A stretch of 64,000 nt of DNA, taken from positions 1,205,001-1,269,000 of the forward strand of contig JACCIC010000138.1 in the NCBI GenBank assembly GCA_018907035.1. Direction: 5' to 3'. The position numbers were made by a program, and so were the translations under genes. Each line of letters begins with the position of its first letter. Position 1 is the first letter of the stretch. This stretch comes from Sycobia sp. Sy_11. Taxonomy: Eukaryota > Arthropoda > Insecta > Hymenoptera > Epichrysomallidae. The notes below the pieces were generated by a model that saw only the letters and a list, made by a program, of their open reading frames with translations, did not search any database and was not told the DNA's origin. This document shows positions 49,733 through 61,451 of this stretch, in pieces.

Positions 49733-50996
49733 CATACGTACATATAAAATCGAAATCGCAGCGCATAAAGCTGCGAAAAGGGCGCGACGAATGAATAACG
49801 CCCGACTTGCGCGCCGCGCGAATTACGCACGTAATTTCGCGCGAAAATACCGGGTAGGCATTGATGGGGGCTGTGAGAAATTGGCGAAGAGCGGCGAGCC
49901 TATAACGTGGGGACGGCCACGCGCTCTCTTCGACACGGCAATTGATACGTCGAAGTGTAACCGGGCTCCCCCCCCTCCCCTCAACCCCAATCCCCCCGAT
50001 CCCCGATGGAGCGTGCGTGAGGTGATTCGAACGAGGGAGGGTGGGGGGGAGAGGGTGGGATGCGCGTGTCGCGACGGGGACGAGGCCATTACGTCGATCG
50101 GTGGGGAGCGGACGGGCGTCGGATTCGTTTTTTTTTTTGTTGCCCGGTTGACAGGGGTGGCGGGTGCATTTGTTTCTCTCTCCGGCTGTATGAAATAGAA
50201 TTTGTCCATCTCGCGATTTATGTCCATATGTACGTCGGTGAAATATTTAGCGACGGCGAAATTATCGGATGAAGTACTTTTTCTCGACATTGGCATCGGA
50301 GATCCGAGTGGTTTCTGGTTGGTAATTCAGTCCTAGGCTTCGTGCTCGGCAATAAACAAATCACAGTTTGAAACCTAAACAATTCCAGCTGCAGGAGAAT
50401 GTACGAATATGTTGGTTTGATAATTGAGGTAGAAAGATTGCGAGAAATAATGTATAATACTACTTCTATCTATGTAATATACCAGGAAGCATAATTTTAA
50501 ACTAGCAAACATTTTTACATAATAGAAAAATTAAACAAATTACGCTATACATTTCACCGCTTTATTCTTTCTTCTTTTAGCGGTGTTCTTGGAATGATAT
50601 AATCGAAAATTCTTACAAACAAACTATAGTATCTTTGTTTATGCGTAATTTTCTGATTTTCTGGCGTATTTTCATTATTTTTCTTATATAAACAGCCAAG
50701 TGATCGATAGGAACAATTCTTACTTTTTAATTTACATTTTTATATTCAATCAAAAAATTAACAAATCTGTTCAGGTTAACAATCGAGATTTTTCTTTTTA
50801 AATTTCTTATATCAGTCTCGAACTTCGTCGTTAAAGACTAAAAGATGGTCTATTTAAGCGCCGCTGAGCAACTTAAATCGTTATACCGAAGCTATTCTGG
50901 GTAGCACCGGAAAAGAGTCCACGCGATATATATCGTTGAAGAAGAAAGAGCGCGTCGAAAGAAAAATCGTCCTCGCCGACAGGTCGACGCGGCGGT

Positions 50997-50998
<2 letters not shown>

Positions 50999-51052
<54 letters not shown>
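50999..51052. repeat. (TA)n microsatellite just upstream of exon 2
   Basis: Pure 54-bp run ending 187 bp before the exon 2 acceptor. Length changes here could in principle affect splicing, but this is not shown. Confidence 0.97.
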
Positions 51053-51053
<1 letters not shown>

Positions 51054-51239
51054 TTGCCCATTAGCGTTTAACTTCGCCCCACCCCCGTCGTCGAGCGAAT
51101 GCGCCATAAAAAATAACGAATACTAGAGAGAATGATAAAAAACGAAAAAAAAGGAAAAAAACAAAAATAACATAGAAAGAAACTTGAAAAAACGAATCGC
51201 CTCTCCACGAAACTAAATGCCCCCGTTCATCTTCCACAG

Positions 51240-51561
51240 ACAGGGAGGCCAGCGTCTCCGGGGTCGGCCGATCCTCGGCGCCGACGCAGCCGGTCGCAGC
51301 GGCGGCGACCGCGGCCGCGGCCCCGACCGCCCCACACCCGGCCGTCCAGCAGGAGTCGCCGGTCGACCTCGACGACGAGCCCGAGGCCGACGACGCGGGC
51401 AGCGCGAGCGGCCAGACGACGCCCTCGGCGCCGAATCCGCTGCTGCAGGAGCGCTCGAACTGCGAGGAGCTGAAGCACGTCGTCTGCCACCTGGAGACCA
51501 AGGACCTCTGGGACAAGTTTCACAATCTCGACACGGAGATGATCATCACGAAGAGCGGGAG
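51240..51561 (+). CDS. H15/mid: T-box transcription factor, Tbx20/H15/midline family, exon 2 (start of T-box)
   Basis: This internal exon of 322 bases is entered after CTTCCACAG. It completes the split Asp codon 228 (G|AC) and continues REASVSGVGRSS. It encodes an Ala/Pro linker, an acidic segment (VDLDDEPEADDAGS), then PNPLLQERSNCEELKHVVC. The T-box begins near 309-312 with LETKDLWDKFHNLDTEMIITKSGR (residues 312-335). LETK.LWDKFH..-TEMIITKSGR followed by RMFPT is the hallmark N-terminal T-box strand and loop of Tbx20 and fly H15/midline. The Arg-Arg-Met-Phe-Pro continuation is not in this window. The exon ends in the first two bases of Arg codon 335 (AG|GTGAGA), phase 2. The residues at 323-325 (N-L-D) differ from the usual E-L-G. 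The rest of the DNA-binding domain and the C-terminus lie downstream. Whether it is ortholog of H15, mid or an unduplicated ancestor cannot be decided. Confidence 0.94.
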
Positions 51562-51861
51562 GTGAGACAGGGAGAGGGAGAGGGAGAGAGTGAGAGAGTG
51601 AGAGAGGGAGAGAGAGAGAGATGTTTTTATTAGATGCAGGCGAAAACAATAACATATTTTAGAATTTAAAATTCTGTAAGACTGAAAATTAATATATTTT
51701 ATCACACTATAGCATAACATGCGTTTGTTAAATGAACAGGCCAGTTATGATTTACCAATAAAGCAATGATACATGAAATATATTAAAGGCGACAAGATCA
51801 ATAATCTAACTGATAATTAATATTTATGCTAATCAAAACAACAACGTGGTTATTAACGTAA

Positions 51862-51869
<8 letters not shown>

Positions 51870-51928
<59 letters not shown>
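51870..51928. repeat. (GA)n microsatellite
   Basis: About 59-bp GA array with one G interruption. GA-rich sequence also follows the exon 2 donor at 51576-51621. Confidence 0.95.
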
Positions 51929-52976
51929 CAGAGAGAGAAGGGAGAGGGTTTAGTTTGATCGTTCTTCTCAATTTTCTATTTGGTATAATATTGATTGAGC
52001 ACTTTACAATTAATAAGCTTTTGATATACTTTGTGTAATGATGTGCTTTTATATAAGATTTATAAAGTTTGATAGGGGGTTTTGGAAAGGGACGATTGCG
52101 GAAAATACACCCCTCTACTTTTTATATAAAAATATAAAGACAATTGGACGACGGTGGCAACGAAGTTGAGGTCCACCTTTTCGATTTATCACGGCGGTAT
52201 AATTTCGGCGTATATTTCTTAAAAACAGTATATTTCCTAATATTTCACAATGCTACAGTACATGATTATTTATATCATCTGTGTGTTAAAAATGCAGATA
52301 TAGTAATCTAAATTGATTTTTTGTTGTTTTTTTTTTCGATTTCCGACACTGTTCCACGTTAACGTGTGACTGAAAATTTCTTTATTTTTTTTTAATTATC
52401 AAAGTAAATTTAAGATTTTTATCTACAATTATTGCGAATTGTACTTTAATTTTCTAGTATTTTCACGTCACTTTTAAAACTATGAATATCTAAAGTATGT
52501 TTTCAGTTAATTTACCTGGATTTGCTGGTTATCCAATGATCATTCAAGTAGATTAGTGAAATTTTATTAATGTAGATGAAAAAATGTTACATAATTTTTT
52601 TACATTGTACTATTCTTACACAAGCAAGATTGCAACGTGTACGTAAATTTACATTCTCCTTTTCTAGACGTGGAATCCATGCATTCGGCCACCGTAATAA
52701 TACAATAAATAAGTCCGTGAAATTTGCATTAAAACGCGTTGGAATCGAATGAACACCCCTTCCATCATCCCCTAATCGCTCTCGTTGGGCGAACGATTAA
52801 TTCAGCCTTGCAACGATAGAAAGAAACAGGGGTATGGAGGGGGGGGAGGGGAGAGTCGGGTAAGGAACGCACCACTACCCAAATGACGTCGCGAATCCAT
52901 CGACGCGACACTCAGGAGGGTCCCGTCGATAAATCTCGTACTACCAATTTATCAGCTCGTCGGGATCGCACGGGTG

Positions 52977-53003
52977 TATATATATATATATATATATATA
53001 TAT
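52977..53003. repeat. (TA)n microsatellite
   Basis: 27-bp alternating run. Confidence 0.93.
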
Positions 53004-55543
53004 GCATACGGTCGGCATACGCTGCGAGAGGACGAAGCGTAGGGGGCCGTGGGCGCGAGGGTGGACGGGCCGGTGGCGGCGGCCGGCGGTGGATCACGCC
53101 TCGCCTCGGCGACCGGACGGGCGATAGGGTTAAGAAAAGTCCCCACGGGAGGGGGGGGGGCGAAAACAATGCGCCGCCGGGGCACTTCGTCATTGTGTCT
53201 TCTCGGTTCGAAGTCGACACGCATCGGTGGGACGGGGGAATCGGGCCGTCGTTCGTTATTCTTCGGGGAACAAGGGGGAGGGGGGGCTAGCGAGCGAGAC
53301 CCTTTACAAGGCTGACTTTTTGATTATGTCCTTACGGCCGAATCAGGCCTTCTTATTTCGATCGATAGTCCCGTTCATAAGTTTATACAGATTTTTTGGC
53401 GGTTCTTTTTTTTTTGCTTTCGTTGTTGTATTATATCGGTCCGTAACGGAAGACGAGTGTAATGACGAAAAGATCGCGCGTCGATTTAATTTCCTGCAGC
53501 CAGTGCGCCTGAATTATACGGGATAAATTCAATTTAAGCCGCACATTTGTATACTTCGCTTAATTTCCCAAGTATAAGATTGGCAAATCTCTATACGTCG
53601 CGGCCCCGGCGCGTCGGATATATCGGCGGCTAATCCACGGCCCTTTGAAGATGAAAAAAAACAAAAAAAAAAACAACCGCCAAGAGAAGCCAGCTAAGCA
53701 CCGAGAGAGAACGGACCGTCGTATCGTAGAAATTCTTTCTCGGCCGCGTTCCGCGCGATTACCCATTGAAATGGGAATAATGGTTCGGCCCCGCGAGATA
53801 TACGTATCGCAAGTTCCGCTTCTCGAACGAGCAGCGAGTTCGTTTCAGTATCCGACGTGTTGTTACGGCAAGGAAAACATTTTTTGGTGTTTATTTAATG
53901 ATTTTTTTGTTTTTTTTTTTCATTTTTCCATATGAATCTTCTCTCGGGCTCGGGACATCTTTTCTGGATATTCGAGTATGCCTGTTCTTTCTTAACCGTC
54001 GGAGATAATATATGATTTTTCACGTTTCTCGAAAAAGCCGCGTGATTCTGTGACGATCGCCTCGCTTGGCTATGAATCGTTTAGCGAAACGACGCTTGTT
54101 TCGAACATTTGAAAATAAACAAAATTACCCGGGGGGGGGGGGTCGTAATCCGACGAATATAGTTTAAAATGCAATAATTGGAATTGAAATTTTTTACGAT
54201 AATCCGCGATTTACGACAAACGATGAATGAGATTGCCTATCTTTTCGAACAAATAGTCGATTGCAGTATTGGCAATAAGTTTTTCATCCAATTTGTCCAT
54301 CTGTTCTTGTCGTCTTCGGAACAAGATCTGCTCTCACATTCTACAGGACAATTACCCCCAAAACCCATTCGATGATTCACGATCGCTGCAACGAGCCTCG
54401 CAAAATAATTCCCGCGACGTTTTTTCAATTTGCGTATTGGCTTCGCGCACGAAATTCCCAGTCCGCTCGACGGCGGCCCGTCACTGTATGCCCGCTAGCT
54501 CTACGGCGGGACGCGTACGTGGAACGGGATCGCAGAATCCCGCCCCCGAGAGGAGCGGGCGAACGGTACAATCCCGACAGCTGGATTCGGCGGTACTCTG
54601 GACGAGCGCTTTGGTTAATTCAATCGTCGGCGCCCGGTGTATTTATAATACAGCACCCGGGAGAGATCTGCGGCGACGCAGGGAGGTCGAGTTCGACACC
54701 GTACAGCAGCCCCCCCCCGCCCGCCCTCCTCCCAACGCTAAGCGTCGGAGCTAAGCAGGGTGGCGAGTTGGCTCGGTAACGAGACAAGGGAGTAGTGTCG
54801 TGGGGTGGAGAGGAGGGGAGGGTTATGTCACGATACTACGGATAGATTTTCGAAGTTGACTGTTGCGGGGTTGTCAAAATAGCTCTCGCTCGTTATGATG
54901 AATCAGCTCTGGAAGTCGAGTCTATATATATATATGTGTATATTTATATAGACATACGGGGTGTTCGAAATATGATTGTTCGCGCCAGCGAATCGGTAAT
55001 GAGCAGGGGGAAGTCGAATACAAAGCTCGCCCATTGTTCCTCGGATTGCATTGAAAAATTATCCGCCCGTTTTCACGTCTTTCATGTTCATACCATCCCC
55101 ACTCCCCCATCCCGATCGAGAGGCTGAATTAGCCTTCGCTCAGTCGCTGAAGGCGCAGTTAAAAATTATTCGCGACTTTCAAAAAATTGACTACCTCTGC
55201 ACATTACCGAGTGCGAACACACGTATTACGGCCGTCCTGTAAAACGTTCGAAGAACCTATATATATACAGCTATCGCTGCATCGTTTTTCTTCGGGCCAC
55301 GTCGAAGGAATGCAGGGTGTTATCACGTTCTCTCGTTGTATTTGGTTGGGTTATGTAATATGTACGGGCATATCTGAGACATTCCGGCGAAGTTTTGGTA
55401 TATCTGTGAAATAATACTAAAAAATCAATACCTCAATGCGTACTTGGTTCCTACGAGATATCCATATTTAGTAATGCTAAAATTAAAAAATCACATGCTC
55501 TTCAAATATATAGAAAAAATAAAAACTACCCTTGCAAACCTAT

Positions 55544-55549
<6 letters not shown>

Positions 55550-55599
<50 letters not shown>
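55550..55599. repeat. (GA)n microsatellite
   Basis: 50-bp GA run, then GTGA and GAAA variants and a short ATAG run to about 55661. Confidence 0.95.
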
Positions 55600-55601
<2 letters not shown>

Positions 55602-56222
55602 GTGAGAGTGAGACTGAAAGAGGAAGAAAGTGAGAAAGAAAGAGAAATAGATAGATAGATAAATGCATGCTTATTTGTATAATATATAAGACATATCAGG
55701 AAAGATGCAATACCAAGGTTCAAAAATTTGTTTAAAAAAAGTGGAGAGAAAAATTTTAACTACGCGTTTGTATAAGATTTCGTGAAGAAAAAAAAAACAA
55801 AGGGAACTATGAATACAATAAAGTAGCACAGTAATCCAGTCTCGTCAATATCACGGAAAGTGAGAGATAGAGGCGAACACCTCGCCCCAATTGTCCTTTG
55901 CTCTTTCGCTTATTCGCGCTCTCTATTTCCCTCTCTCGTTCTCATCCCGTGCGAAGATCGTTTTCTTCCCCGGGGAGTGGGGACGCGGATCCTCGGAGCA
56001 TCGCCACCCCCCCCCTCACCCGCGCTCGCCGACTTTCAACTTCCCCGTAGCCCGCTTACTGTACTCGCACGCTCGCTTGGCGCCGCCGCTCTCGCGGTAA
56101 TTAGATCCGCGCCGGGGCTCTGCGAGGTGGCGGATCGGCTCCGTATAGCTATATAGATATCTTATGTACTAGGCCGTCGTCCCCCTCGTGCGTCAACCCA
56201 TGTACAGACACTCCCGCACATA

Positions 56223-56264
56223 CACACACACACACACACAGACTCACACACACACACACACACA
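56223..56264. repeat. (CA)n microsatellite
   Basis: CA run interrupted by GACT near 56241. Confidence 0.93.
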
Positions 56265-57204
56265 CGCATACAAACAGAGGACCCCGCGCGCCTTCAACTA
56301 TACGTCCCTTGCCGTGGTGGCGTATATACGTGCATAAGCGAGCCCCCCTCCCCTCCCGCTCCACCCTCGGACGCAAAGTGATAACGAACTGCGCGCGCGC
56401 GCGCGCTCGGTCGCGTGCTTAATTCGACGCCTGACGTAACGCTCTAATACAATTTGTCCGAGAGATTTTCTTAATTTATTCGATTGCGCGGCCGCGCGCG
56501 TCGCCTCGCCGCCCGGCGCCTTTGTTTCAGCCTGCGCGGGGGATTGATGGACGAGTTTTTAATGCCACCGTCGTGCCCCGTCTCTTGGCGACTGAGTTCG
56601 TCGGGTGCGCGTGCGCGCGCGCGGGCACGCGCGCCTCTTTCGGCTTCCGATTTATAATTGAAGCTGAATAATGCCCCGTGTTAGGGATACGCCGTGATAA
56701 TAATTATCCGAATGGACTTTTATATTAATTGATGAGCCATAGAAAATCGAGCCTCGGCACGATGGGTGGAAAACGAAAAATAAAAGTACATTGCGACACA
56801 AGGGAGCAAAAGAGGCGTTACCCGACGAGGGTACGTTTGCCGCCCGAGCGAAGCGAGGTCGTCAAATTACCCGAGTCCGAAAACGCCTTGGCCCCCGTGT
56901 GTCACATACTATTTTCCCATACGAGGGCCCCTTTTTCGTTCTCAAAGAAATGCAGAAAAAATTGAACGACAAGCTCACAGAATTAAACAATGTCAAATTC
57001 CCCGCCCCCCCCATGTGTTAGTCATGTCCAGATGATACTCGCTCCGAAATAAGTTGCCCTAAGATAAAATGTAATTCTTTGGATTTTAAAAAATATAATA
57101 TTATGGGTTTTCTCTTAAGGTTATTCTTCTAATTTATTGGAATTTCATAACATTAAATTAAATGATTTCCTCTTAGTTGGAAATTAATAAAGTATGTTAA
57201 GAAC

Positions 57205-57280
57205 AGATGTAGGATCGGGAGGTGGGGGTGCAGGGAACGTAGCCCCCGCCGGAGGGTTGGGAGCGGAGCTCCTTTTTTTA
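57205..57280. repeat. GC-rich hairpin patch in AT-rich DNA
   Basis: A short island contains GGGGG (57224-57228) facing CCCCC (57243-57247) around a GTAG-containing loop, then a purine-rich GGAGCGGAGCTCC. On both sides the DNA is over 70 percent A/T by eye. It looks like an inserted GC-rich palindromic cluster of unknown family. Confidence 0.4.
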
Positions 57281-57630
57281 GAAATAAGTAAGACTAATCA
57301 ATTGAACATTATAAGTTTATTAATAATCTTCTCTTAAATTACAATTTAAACAAATTTAGTAGCATAATAAATAGAATTTAAAATTAAAATTAATTTAAAT
57401 AAAGACATAGATAATTTATAATACTTAAAAAACATTATAAGAATTTTTATAATAATTTGCACATAGAATAGAAATCTTCTTTCATTTTAAAATCCTCGAA
57501 TACCTAACTCAAAGCGCAAAAAAATAGTCGAGTGGTGCATATAAGTCTAAGCATCGTAAATGCGAGATGTTACGCAGGCATGGAAAACTGAGAATCCTAC
57601 CGGGCTACACGGTTTCGTTCATTCTCATTT

Positions 57631-57800
57631 TCTCCGAAGGGAGGAAAAGTAAAATTCTGCTTTCTGATTGGTCGGGAAGCGGCCGTAAACACTTTTCCTC
57701 CCTAGGGAGGAAAAGTAGTATTTTTCTCCCTCTAGACAGCTGCAGAAAATCGTATTTTGCGCCCCGAGTGCGGGAAAGTAAATTTTCACACCTCTAGAAT
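57631..57800. repeat. Repeated GGGAGGAAAAGTA module with 26-bp perfect palindrome
   Basis: A CTCC-GGGAGGAAAAGTA phrase occurs at about 57632-57651 and 57698-57717, and a weaker CCCGAGTGCGGGAAAGTAAA at about 57763-57782, spaced about 65 bp. ACTTTTCCTCCCT (57691-57703) is joined directly to its reverse complement (57704-57716). A T-box half-site in reverse orientation (TTCACACCT) ends the patch at 57785-57793. It is probably a fragment of an unrecognised repeat family. Confidence 0.55.
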
Positions 57801-58728
57801 CAATTCGCGATTGTTTGTATCGCGTTATACTTCGTAACATTATATTTCTCTTGATCAATATTTACATTTTTAGCGACCTGATGCAGTTATAACACTTTTA
57901 AAGTCTGATTGGTACAATCCCTCGAAATATCCAGGTCCAACGAACCTGTGACTTGAGCGCCGTATCTTGGAATTGTTGGTCTGCGCGTGATTTTCTCAAG
58001 CTTGTAAAACAAGTCGCATAGTTATAGGGATTAAATAGCGTGAACGTGATACTTTAGGTGGATTAATTCGAATTCGAATTGGAATTCGTCGAATTAATTC
58101 ATTGCGAGGATCAAAGACTAGACTTGCTAAATACAACTTCTTTTCTTCGTACAGTGATTTCATTTATCCACACCATCTATGGTTCCCTCTCGAGGTTATG
58201 AATAAATATAAGAGTTTCTATTTTATCCCAAAAAATAATAGATGGATGGATTATTGTTTACTTTCCGTAAGGTAGCTAAGAATCTAAATTCCATTCACTT
58301 CAGGATATTAACCAAAAATGAGATTACCTGTTGATACTAGAATTTCCATAGACCGGAAATTTGTCATTAGTATTGCGGAAACGTTTATCCATAAAACGGA
58401 ATGGGGAGCAGCAATTGTTGTTGTTTTTTTGTTGTTGCGAAATGTTACAGTCAACAGTGTTATTTATCAATAACGTTTTTTCGACAAAACGAGAACGCAA
58501 ATTGTGAAAGAATCTTCGGTATCAGCCGATGCAAAATTATATAGAAAGAAGCTGAGGTGAAAAACATCAGTTTATCCACTTTTCATTATAATGCCCGCAA
58601 AATTCTCGCGGAACACGGCCAACGTTTTCTTAAGCACGCGCGTTGCCCGTCTGCCCTCGCCTTAAATCATTAATAAAGGCAGTTTTGATAAATAAAATCA
58701 TTACTCAGTCACGCACACGTGAGCGAAC

Positions 58729-58730
<2 letters not shown>

Positions 58731-58769
<39 letters not shown>
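58731..58769. repeat. (GA)n microsatellite
   Basis: 39-bp GA run. A second GA-rich array lies at 58867-58905. Confidence 0.95.
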
Positions 58770-58773
<4 letters not shown>

Positions 58774-59012
58774 GAAGAACACCCAAGCCCGATCGCGAAA
58801 GCGCGCATTCGAGCAGGAGAGTGTAATATACTCGGGAGGGGGAGAGGGAGTGTGGTGGAGAGAGGATGAGAGAGAGAGAGAGAGGGAGAGAGAGAGAGGG
58901 AGGGAGACGGATAGATAGAGATAAGATCGTCGAGTGTCCCCGCGCGTTTTAGTGCTCGGCCCAGCGGGATGTCCGACACGGTATTAATGCCTCGCCTCCG
59001 AGGCTGAACTTC

Positions 59013-59015
<3 letters not shown>

Positions 59016-59056
<41 letters not shown>
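59016..59056. repeat. (CT)n microsatellite
   Basis: 41-bp CT run, complementary to the GA arrays about 110-285 bp upstream, so a long inverted pair is possible. Confidence 0.95.
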
Positions 59057-59058
<2 letters not shown>

Positions 59059-61305
59059 TCACCTCTCTCTTTTTCTCACTCTCTCTCTCTCTCTCCCTCC
59101 TTTGCTTCTCATATATCCCTACCTGTTTTCCTTCTTCATCCCTCTGTCGCCCCTCACACGATTCGCGAACCCTCAGCTGGCGCGAGTCGTGTAGTGCAGC
59201 AAATGTGTATGTGCGCGCGTGTGCGCGTGTAGATGCGCGGCCATATCCACAACTATCGGGCCACCACAAGCTGTGTTAGATGCGAGGGGAGAAAAAAAAA
59301 TAATCCGACCCCCCCTCCCCTCCTCCAGTAACCTGGCTCGGCATCGATTTTCACCGCGATAGAGAGAAAGAGAGGGAGAAAAGGAGATAGAGACAGAGAA
59401 AGGAAAGACAGTCCTTAACAACGACTTAATAGCGTCCGCGGTGTAGATAAGCCGTGGCTTCGCTGTAAGCGGAGTAAAACGGATCAGGTAGGGAATTTCA
59501 TCGCTCGAGGGAAAAATCGGCTTTTTCGCTTTTAATACGGACGCTAGATGAATACACGTGTCTTTGAACGCCGGCGAGATTATGGGAAGAAAGATTCCCC
59601 CACCCACGCCTGTTTTCATTACAAAGACCGTATCTTGGCGAAGGATAACGAAAGCCCAAGCGTGATAACTTTTCCCGTGTCTACAACTAGTCGACTATCC
59701 TCTGGATTTTCCTTGTTCGTTGTTATTCGTCGTGCTAAGTGAGGGTAAAATTAAGAAAGGAAAAAAAAAGGTCTCGTGCGATAGGGACAAAAAAAAAAAA
59801 AGAAAAAAGAAACAAAGCGATCGATAGCGAGGGTCGACCGTAGACGTACGCGGCGATCGATTCTCAAGAGAGGAAAACTGCGGGCGCGCGAGGGGCCACC
59901 TTGGCCATTGAAATGTCTGTACGAAAATGGGCGAAAATCCTGCTTTGGCCCTTTTTATCGAAACTTTTAACGAAGTCGAGATCCTTCTTCGTTTCGAATC
60001 TCTTTCGTAGTTGACCCTCTTCAAGTATCGCCGTTTAATCCCGAAAATTTTCACGTTATTGCACACCGACTCGACAGCTAATAAAACGAGATGTCCCCGG
60101 TGGCGCCGTACGCTCAACGTACCGAACGTGAACATGAACTTTTCAAATACGAATTGCCAGGCGAACAATTGAAAAACTTAATGCTGAGGGATTCGAGGAG
60201 ACACGAATTGATTTATATTAATAACGAACGAACGAGGCGCGCATGAATTTTTCATCGCAAACTTCATTCTTGCGTGTCTGATCGACGTCGATGTGTCGAA
60301 TCAGCTTAATGATAAGTCCCTTTACAGAGCGACTATTTTTTTTTTTTTTTGCTTAAGAGGCAATTTGTTAAATATGCGATGCATTTTTTAACAGTCTGCT
60401 CGACATCAAGTCCGGGTACATTATTTTTTCAATGATTTTACCGTATTCAGGAGCGATCGCTGCTTCTTGCGACGCACAGGAGCTTCCAATTGTTCTCTTG
60501 GCCGTTCTTCGATCTGCCTTTATGACATCGTGTTCGACGTGAATAGTAGGTTTCTCATCATCTTGACGTTTTTTCATAAAACATCTGAACCCTTACTAGA
60601 AATTCTTTGTATGTCGCACCTTCCCTACTCCTTCGAAAGAATTTGTCACCTAGAATGGACCCAAATACATTTCACTCTTGTCGCCTAGCAATTGAACCAA
60701 CAATTCTTCCCCGACAAACATTTCTCTCTCACTTCAGTGCAATGACACGGTTTCACGCAACGTTTGCATTTTGTCGAGATAAGATTGATTTTGTTTTTGT
60801 TTTTTTTTTTTTTTTTTTTTCATTTTAAAGAAATCAGTCGCCATAATAATTCAGCCGAGGCAATACATAATTCAATTTCTTTTTGCGCCGCTGTTGCTCC
60901 CTTCTGCTTTTCTTTTTTCTCATTACGTTCCTGCGTTTCGCGAGACATTTCCTTTACACGGGCCAATGCGCGCCGCCGGTACAGCGCACGCGCGCAATGG
61001 CGAAAACATGTTCGACGACGAGATGCAGGGCGGATGGCGTTTCGCCATTTGGACAAATTAAAAACAATGTTGCGTTTCAGAGTGCCGGGGCAGGCGATCG
61101 CAGCGGGCGCGCGCGCGATACGAATTTTCGAACTTGACCAATTTTATGCGTTCTTCGCATTTTTTTTTTTTTATTTTTCGTCTCGTCGTGCACGTTCGCG
61201 ATACGTACGGCGACGCGCTCGCAGCGACGAGCGAGCAAATTAATACATACATAATGCGGAGGAAGCGAGCGATGCTCTCGCTTCGGCGTGTACGGGCCGA
61301 AGTTA

Positions 61306-61416
61306 TGTGTGTGTGTGTGTGTGTGTGTGTACATATCTGAAGTATTAATTTCGCCACCGCGCTCGCCGGGGTGAGAGGGCCTTTATTAAATAATCTCCAT
61401 ATATATTCCATCTGAC

Positions 61417-61449
<33 letters not shown>
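61306..61449. repeat. (GT)n ... (CA)n inverted microsatellite pair
   Basis: A GT run at 61306-61331 and a CA run at 61419-61449 are reverse complements across an 87-bp spacer. Transcribed as part of intron 2 they could form a stem of about 26 bp. Confidence 0.9.

Positions 61450-61451
<2 letters not shown>

Larger units (their letters stand above)
21512..51239 (+). other. Intron 1 of the T-box gene (about 29.7 kb)
   Basis: The donor is GTGAGT at 21512. The acceptor is a pyrimidine-rich stretch ending CTTCCACAG at 51231-51239, with a branch-point-like ACTAAAT near 51212-51218. No exon of another gene is visible in either strand. AT-rich blocks (about 21700-23150, 33700-34650, 36540-37700, 46800-47280, 48400-48850, 50300-50870) alternate with CpG-rich blocks. 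The intron is dense in (TA)n, (GA)n and (CA)n arrays, listed separately. Its length fits a developmental gene with intronic enhancers, though none can be pinpointed here. Confidence 0.85.

Noticed and set aside
49416..50198. 260-codon open frame with long Ile-Tyr runs
   Set aside because: Ile-Tyr repeats are the translation of the two (AT)n arrays it crosses.
54742..54765. Short resemblance to 5S rRNA (CTAAGCAGGGT)
   Set aside because: Only about a dozen bases match and the rest of a 5S gene is missing.
56729..57021. Two overlapping short open frames with mixed residues
   Set aside because: They overlap in different phases, have no domain and lie in a patch that looks like a repeat fragment.
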